DNA of 64,000 nt from Myxocyprinus asiaticus (lineage: Eukaryota; Chordata; Actinopteri; Cypriniformes; Catostomidae). Location of the stretch: the NCBI RefSeq assembly GCF_019703515.2, contig NC_059348.1:26194656-26258655 (forward strand), given 5' to 3'. Every line of letters begins with the position of its first letter. Within the stretch, counting starts at the first letter, position 1. This document shows, piece after piece, positions 59,358 through 64,000 of this stretch. The notes below the pieces were generated by a model. The model had not been told where the DNA came from. It searched no databases and saw only the letters and a program-made list of their open reading frames with translations. The translations under genes were made by a program, and so were the position numbers.

Positions 59358-60085
59358 CATATCTCATTTCTCTATTTATTTCACATTGTGCCAAAAGTCT
59401 CTGTCACACATTCAAGTGTTGTTCGTCTATCTACATAAATTTTGCATCTTTATAAGCTTGTTTCTGGGTGTTGTGCCGTAGTAGGCCTCTCCGCAATCAG
59501 ATAATCTAAATCGGTCCATAATCCAACCTTGATAAGAATAACTTTTTAAAACATCTCAGAAATTACAGTCTGTAGTATCTGGGCCTCTCAGCACAAACAC
59601 TACAGGGGCAAACCTAAATTGTTGATCGCTCCAAATGAGGTCATAGAGTATCTGATGCTGTGGATCGGTTCATGTTTGTTGTTCCTGCCATGGATTTTAA
59701 TTGTTGAGAGCTGAGAATTCAAGGTGTATGGCATGACAACAGCCTCCTCATTAACAAGCTCTGTTGCTCAACACATTCAGGGATGAGGGTTCTGTTGAAG
59801 CGCTTTAGTTGTTCTCTAAGATGGCATTTTGAAAGTAAGGTTATGATGAGGACTGTGGTTTCACAGCATCTTTGTCCACCCAGTCCATTTATTAAAAGAA
59901 CAGCAGTATAAAAAGGTTGTCTTGGAAAGATTTGATTTATGAAAATTTGATATAGCCGATACTGCGCACTGGCCCCAGTTCTGCCACTGCTGTCTGCCAG
60001 CACAAGCAGCTGGTTTTGGGGCTGTAATTAGATTAGAGTGGGAGAGAGTGAGAGAAGAGTGGGTGGCAGTGGGCAGTTGAGCATA

Positions 60086-60108
60086 TGTGTGCATGTGTGT
60101 GTGTGTGT
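60086..60108. repeat. (GT)n microsatellite
   Basis: Short GT tract abutting the truncated MITE. Confidence 0.85.
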
Positions 60109-60680
60109 ATGACTTTCTTTCTTCTGCAGAACACAAATGAGGATTTTTAGAAGAATATCTCAGCTCTGTTGATCCTCACCATGCAAGTGAATGTTGACCA
60201 GAACTCAGAAGGTCTAAAAAGGACAAAGGCAGCATAAAAGTAATCCATAAGACTCCACATAAGATAAGTCGTTAAATTCACATCTTCTGAAGCAATATAA
60301 TAGGTGTGGGTCAAAAACAGATCAATATATAAGTCCTTTTTTACTGTAAATCTACAGTTTCACTTTATCTTCCACCTTCTGGTGAGGAAGTGACTTTCAC
60401 TTCCACATTCAGCCACCTACTGGTTGGGGATGGTCAAAGGTGGAGATTTATAAAAAATTGACTTAAATACTGATCTGTTTCTAACCATCACCTATCATAT
60501 TGCTTCTGAAGACATGGATTTAACCACTGTAGTCATATGTATTACTTTTAATGCTGCTTTTATCTCCCTTTTGGACCTTCTAAGTTCTGGTACCCATTCA
60601 CATGCATTGTATGGACCAGCAGAGTGTTCAACAGAAGAATAAATGATGAGAGAATGTACATTTTGGGGTGAACTATCCCT
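60107..60680. mobile_element. TTAA-type MITE, 5' truncated
   Basis: The right end GGGGTGAACTATCCCT is followed by TTAA (60681-60684). The left end is cut within the arm (GTATGACTTTCTTTCTTCTG) next to the GT microsatellite. Confidence 0.78.
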
Positions 60681-60841
60681 TTAATGTTATTTAATTCAAT
60701 CTGCAATACTTCTGTAATGGTAGTTGCATTATATCGTTTGGTAAAGAAAATGTAATGTTAAATGAAAAATATAATTCTATATTAAGAAATATTTTATATA
60801 ATTTTTATAAATATGTTGCTAAAATAACCATTAATCACATA

Positions 60842-62422
60842 CAGTGGTGGCCAAAAATATTGGCACCCTTGGTAAATATGAGCAAAGAGTGCTGTGATAA
60901 AATATGTCTTTATTGTTTATCCTTTTGATCTTTCATTTAAAATATTCAAAAACATATATCATCTAATAGTTATCAAACAATTGCAAACACAAGTTTTATA
61001 AAAAAAATCATTTTTGTCAAATATATGTGTGGCACAATTATTGGCACCCCTAGAAATTCTTATGAGTAAAATATATTTACAGTATATTCCCATTCATATT
61101 TGACATTTTTTGTATACCTGGGTGACTAGGAATATGAAATTGTTCAGCCATGACTTCCTGTTTCAGAGGGGTATAAATATGAAGTAACACACAAGCCAGA
61201 TACCCTCGGGTAAGACTAAAGTATAAAGTTATGATGTGCGGCAAAAGGTTGTTGAGCTTCACAAAATGGAAAATGGCTATAAGAAAATAGCTAAAGCATT
61301 GAAAATACCCATTTCCACCATCAGGGCAATAATTAAGAAGTTCCAATCAACTGGAGATGTTAAGAATCGACCTGGAAGAGGATGCGTGTCTATATTGTCT
61401 CCAAGCACGGTAAGGAGGATCGTTTGAGTGGCCAAAAATTCTCCAAGGATCACAGCTGGAGAATTGCAAAATTTTGTTGGATCTTGTGGTCAGAAAGTCT
61501 CCAAAACTACAATCAGACATCACCACAAGTTGTTTGGGAGGTTTTCAAGGAAAAAGCCTCTTTTCTCATCCAACAACAAATTCAAGCATCTTCAGTTTGC
61601 CAGACACTACTGGAACTTCAAAAGGGACCTGGTTCTATGGTCAGATAAAACAGAAATAGAGCTTTTTGGTAGCAAACACCAGAGATGGGTTTGGCGCCAC
61701 AGAGAGGTAGCCATATGGAAAAGTACCTCATGGCCACGGTTAAATATGGTGATGGATCTTTAATGTTGTGAAGCTGTTTTTATGCCAGTGGTCCTGGACA
61801 TCTTGCTCTGATACATGGCATCACTTTATCAAATACCAACAGATAAAAAAAATCAAAACCTGACTGCCTCAGCCAGATAGCTTAAAATGTCCCCTGATTG
61901 GATCTTTCAGCAAGACAATGATACACAACACATACCAAAATCAACACAAAAATGGTTCACTGACCACAAAATCAAGGTTCTGCCATGGCCATCCCAGTCT
62001 CCTGACCTGAACCCCATAAAAAACCTGTGGGGTAAACTGAAGAGGAGAGTCCACCATGTGGACCTCGGAATTTGAAGGATCTGGAGATATTCAGTATGGA
62101 GGAATGGTCTCAGATCCCTTGCCATGTGTTCTCCAACCTCATTAGGCATTATAGGAGAAGACTCGGAGCTGTTATCTTGGCAAAGGGAGGTTGCACAAAG
62201 TAATGAATAAAAGGGTGCCAATAATTGTGCCACACATATATTTGACAAAAATATTTGTTTTTTTGATAAAACTTTTGTTTGCAATTGTTTGATATTCATT
62301 AGAAGATATATGTTTGTGAATATTTTGAATGAAAGATCAAAAGGATAAACAATAAAGACATATTTTTCACAGCTTTCTTTGCTCATATTTACCGAGGGTG
62401 CCGATATTTTTGGCCACCACTG
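60842..62422 (+). mobile_element. Tc1-like transposon with long inverted repeats
   Basis: The ends CAGTGGTGGCCAAAAATATT and its inverse are flanked by TA (60840-60841 and 62423-62424). The inverted arms extend about 210 bp, and each has a second GGCACAATTATTGGCACCC motif at its inner end, giving the IR/DR layout of fish Tc1 elements. The arms are about 90% alike by eye. Confidence 0.92.
61231..62203 (+). pseudogene. Decayed Tc1/mariner transposase, catalytic Glu to Lys
   Basis: The frame from 61236 (RQKVVELHKMENGYKKIAKA, STIRAIIKKF; paired-like DNA binding) hits TGA at 61425-61427 and goes on in the same frame (AKNSPRITAGELQNF) to the first catalytic Asp in LWSDKTEIELFG. A frameshift near 61715 moves on to VKYGDGSLML, another stop, and YASGPGHLALIHG. 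The second Asp is in FQQDNDTQH. Exactly 34 residues later the DLNPIENLW motif reads DLNPIKNLW, with AAA at 62019-62021. A further shift leads to the C-terminus ending TAA at 62201-62203. There are at least two stops, two shifts and one catalytic loss, so it is dead. Confidence 0.88.
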
Positions 62423-62424
62423 TA

Positions 62425-64000
62425 TATGGAGGGCTAGTGAAAATGTGAACTACTGGTCCAACCAGGCAAGCAGAAAAAAAAAACCTGATGAGCCCTGCAA
62501 AAATTCTGTAGTAGAGGAGAGGTAGTTCTGGAGTAATCATTAGGAAAATTGCTTCATAATGCCTGCTTAAAATGTAGTCAGATAAAGAATGAGCTTTTAA
62601 TTCCAGTTTATTTGATGCATGTATATCAGTATATGTGGGCTCAAATGTGTAGTGTGTATTTGTGTTTGTTCTGTTTGCATATGTATGAATGTGTGCTCCT
62701 GATGCAAGGTGCACTAGTGTTTGCATCTGATTCTAACCTGTCATACAGCAGCAATTTGGGTGTTTGTGTTTCTCTGTCTTTTGATTGGTTACGGAGACAT
62801 TTTGGGGAGCAGAAAGGGTGAAGGAGGGAACGGGAACAGACTGCAGAGCTATTTTTAAAATTGCCAGGAAAAAAAAAATTGCTTTAAGTAAATTTGAGAT
62901 TTACAGAGTAAATTTGATCAGAAATGTATTTACATTATTTGACCTAGCATTCCATAGTAATGATGGCATGGAGCATGATGAAATACTGATTAACTAGATT
63001 ATGTGACGGATGAGTCTGTGAAGCTTTTGTTTAGGTTTCTAGTAAACAGAGGCCTATTCCTTAGGGAAAATGCACTGCCCAAAATATCTTCTTGTTAAAA
63101 TAAGCATAAATGTGAATGGGCAAACACATTTAAAGGATTATACAGTAGCATATGTGTCTCAGCATGCTCATGCTGCTGTTGTTTTGTGATAGTTTTGTTT
63201 CTGTTGAGTCTCCAGCTGGCTTTCATACAGCATTACGTTATACGAGTCACTATACGCTAGCATCATCAAATGAAATTGCAAAAATTGTTTTCAAACAAGT
63301 TTCCAGAGTACTCTCCCTGTCTGTTATTGGTTGGACAAGTCCCGCCCCAAACACACACCACTACTTGGGCCAATGTGTTGCTGTGTCAATCTGGTCAGGA
63401 TGCTCAAACAAACAGTCACAGTGTTTACATATTTTGGGAAAATCAACCTACATATGACTTATTTATGGTTAACCAAGGATAGGAAAGTATTTTACGTCTC
63501 TGGTAATTTACCATCGAAAAAATTTATTTATTTAAAAAATAAAAAATTAATTAATTTATAAAAAATTAACTTTATTACACTACTGAAATTACCTTTATTC
63601 CTCAGTGTATTGACAAAAATATTTTAAAAGTCTTTTATTATAGCTGTGTGAGCTGAGGAGAGCCCTTTAGGTGAGTTTCCTGTGAAAAGGCTCATGCTGT
63701 AGTTCTTGCCTTTGGCCTGTGCATGAGAGATGAATTCTACCAGCTGTCTACTGCTTTTCTGACCCTTCCCCTTAATCCTGAGTGACAACCCTTATAATGA
63801 CAAGACTGCACGTCCTCCCTATCTGTCCAACATAAACAGTGGCTCACCTCTTTGTGTTAATCAAATTCCTCAGCAGCCATACTGTGAAGTTCATGTGTAA
63901 ATCTTCTAACACACTGTACTGATGGGGTTTGACGGTTGTTTTGCTTCCAGTTGAGGGGCGTAAATTAGATCTGATGACGGCTACTTGATTTCATCCATTA
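62425..64000. other. Right edge, no gene seen
   Basis: A repeat related to 10724-11430 and 42122-42398 lies at about 63225-63480 (motif GTCCCGCCCCAAACACACAC). Otherwise I recognise nothing. Confidence 0.4.

Noticed and set aside
26600..64000. Searched for sh3glb1 or lmo4 exons, expected near this gene pair in mammals
   Set aside because: No frame resembling either protein was found, so the neighbour is either beyond the window or the synteny is broken.

Overview
This window looks like nuclear DNA of a teleost fish, most likely a cyprinid. It is AT-rich, its coding exons are short and bounded by GT/AG introns, CA/GT/TA microsatellites are frequent, and several fish-type transposon families recur. 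These include Tc1-like elements with TA target duplications, TTAA-flanked MITEs, tRNA-derived SINEs, hAT-like non-autonomous elements with 8-bp duplications, and a dead L1. Two proteins were recognised by recall of vertebrate families; no database search was possible.

Layout. Positions 1-1250 hold a possible two-exon minus-strand gene for a tiny single-pass membrane protein (276-912), with a CRE/CCAAT promoter-like patch behind it. Positions 1435-5900 are intergenic, with a TTAA MITE and an almost intact Tc1-like transposon (3456-4912). Positions 7858-19343 hold the complete seven-exon hs2st1 gene (heparan sulfate 2-O-sulfotransferase) on the minus strand. Its long 3' UTR runs to about 5905, and its introns carry MITEs and SINEs. 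Head-to-head with it, 1.26 kb away, is the complete five-exon selenof gene (15-kDa selenoprotein) on the plus strand at 20604-26055. This gene has an in-frame UGA selenocysteine codon and a recognisable SECIS hairpin at 26395-26460. The hs2st1-selenof pair is, from memory, also adjacent and divergent in mammals, so this looks like conserved synteny.

From about 26.6 kb to the end I find no convincing protein-coding exon. This part is a repeat-rich gene desert or a large intron. It holds several MITEs, a 587-bp fold-back element (31685-32271), a possible non-coding first exon with a strong splice donor near 38932, a SINE, an L1 lacking its reverse transcriptase (about 49.2-52.0 kb), an hAT-like element expanded by a 10-copy 80-bp minisatellite (54493-56363), and a second, decayed Tc1 element whose catalytic Glu codon is now Lys (60842-62422).

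The two genes act separately. HS2ST1 modifies heparan sulfate in the Golgi. SELENOF is an ER redox protein that works with the glycoprotein-folding sensor UGGT. The most biologically distinctive signal is the UGA recoding in selenof together with its SECIS element, which has a GUGA rather than AUGA core. I saw no new gene system; the structural oddities are mainly in the transposons.
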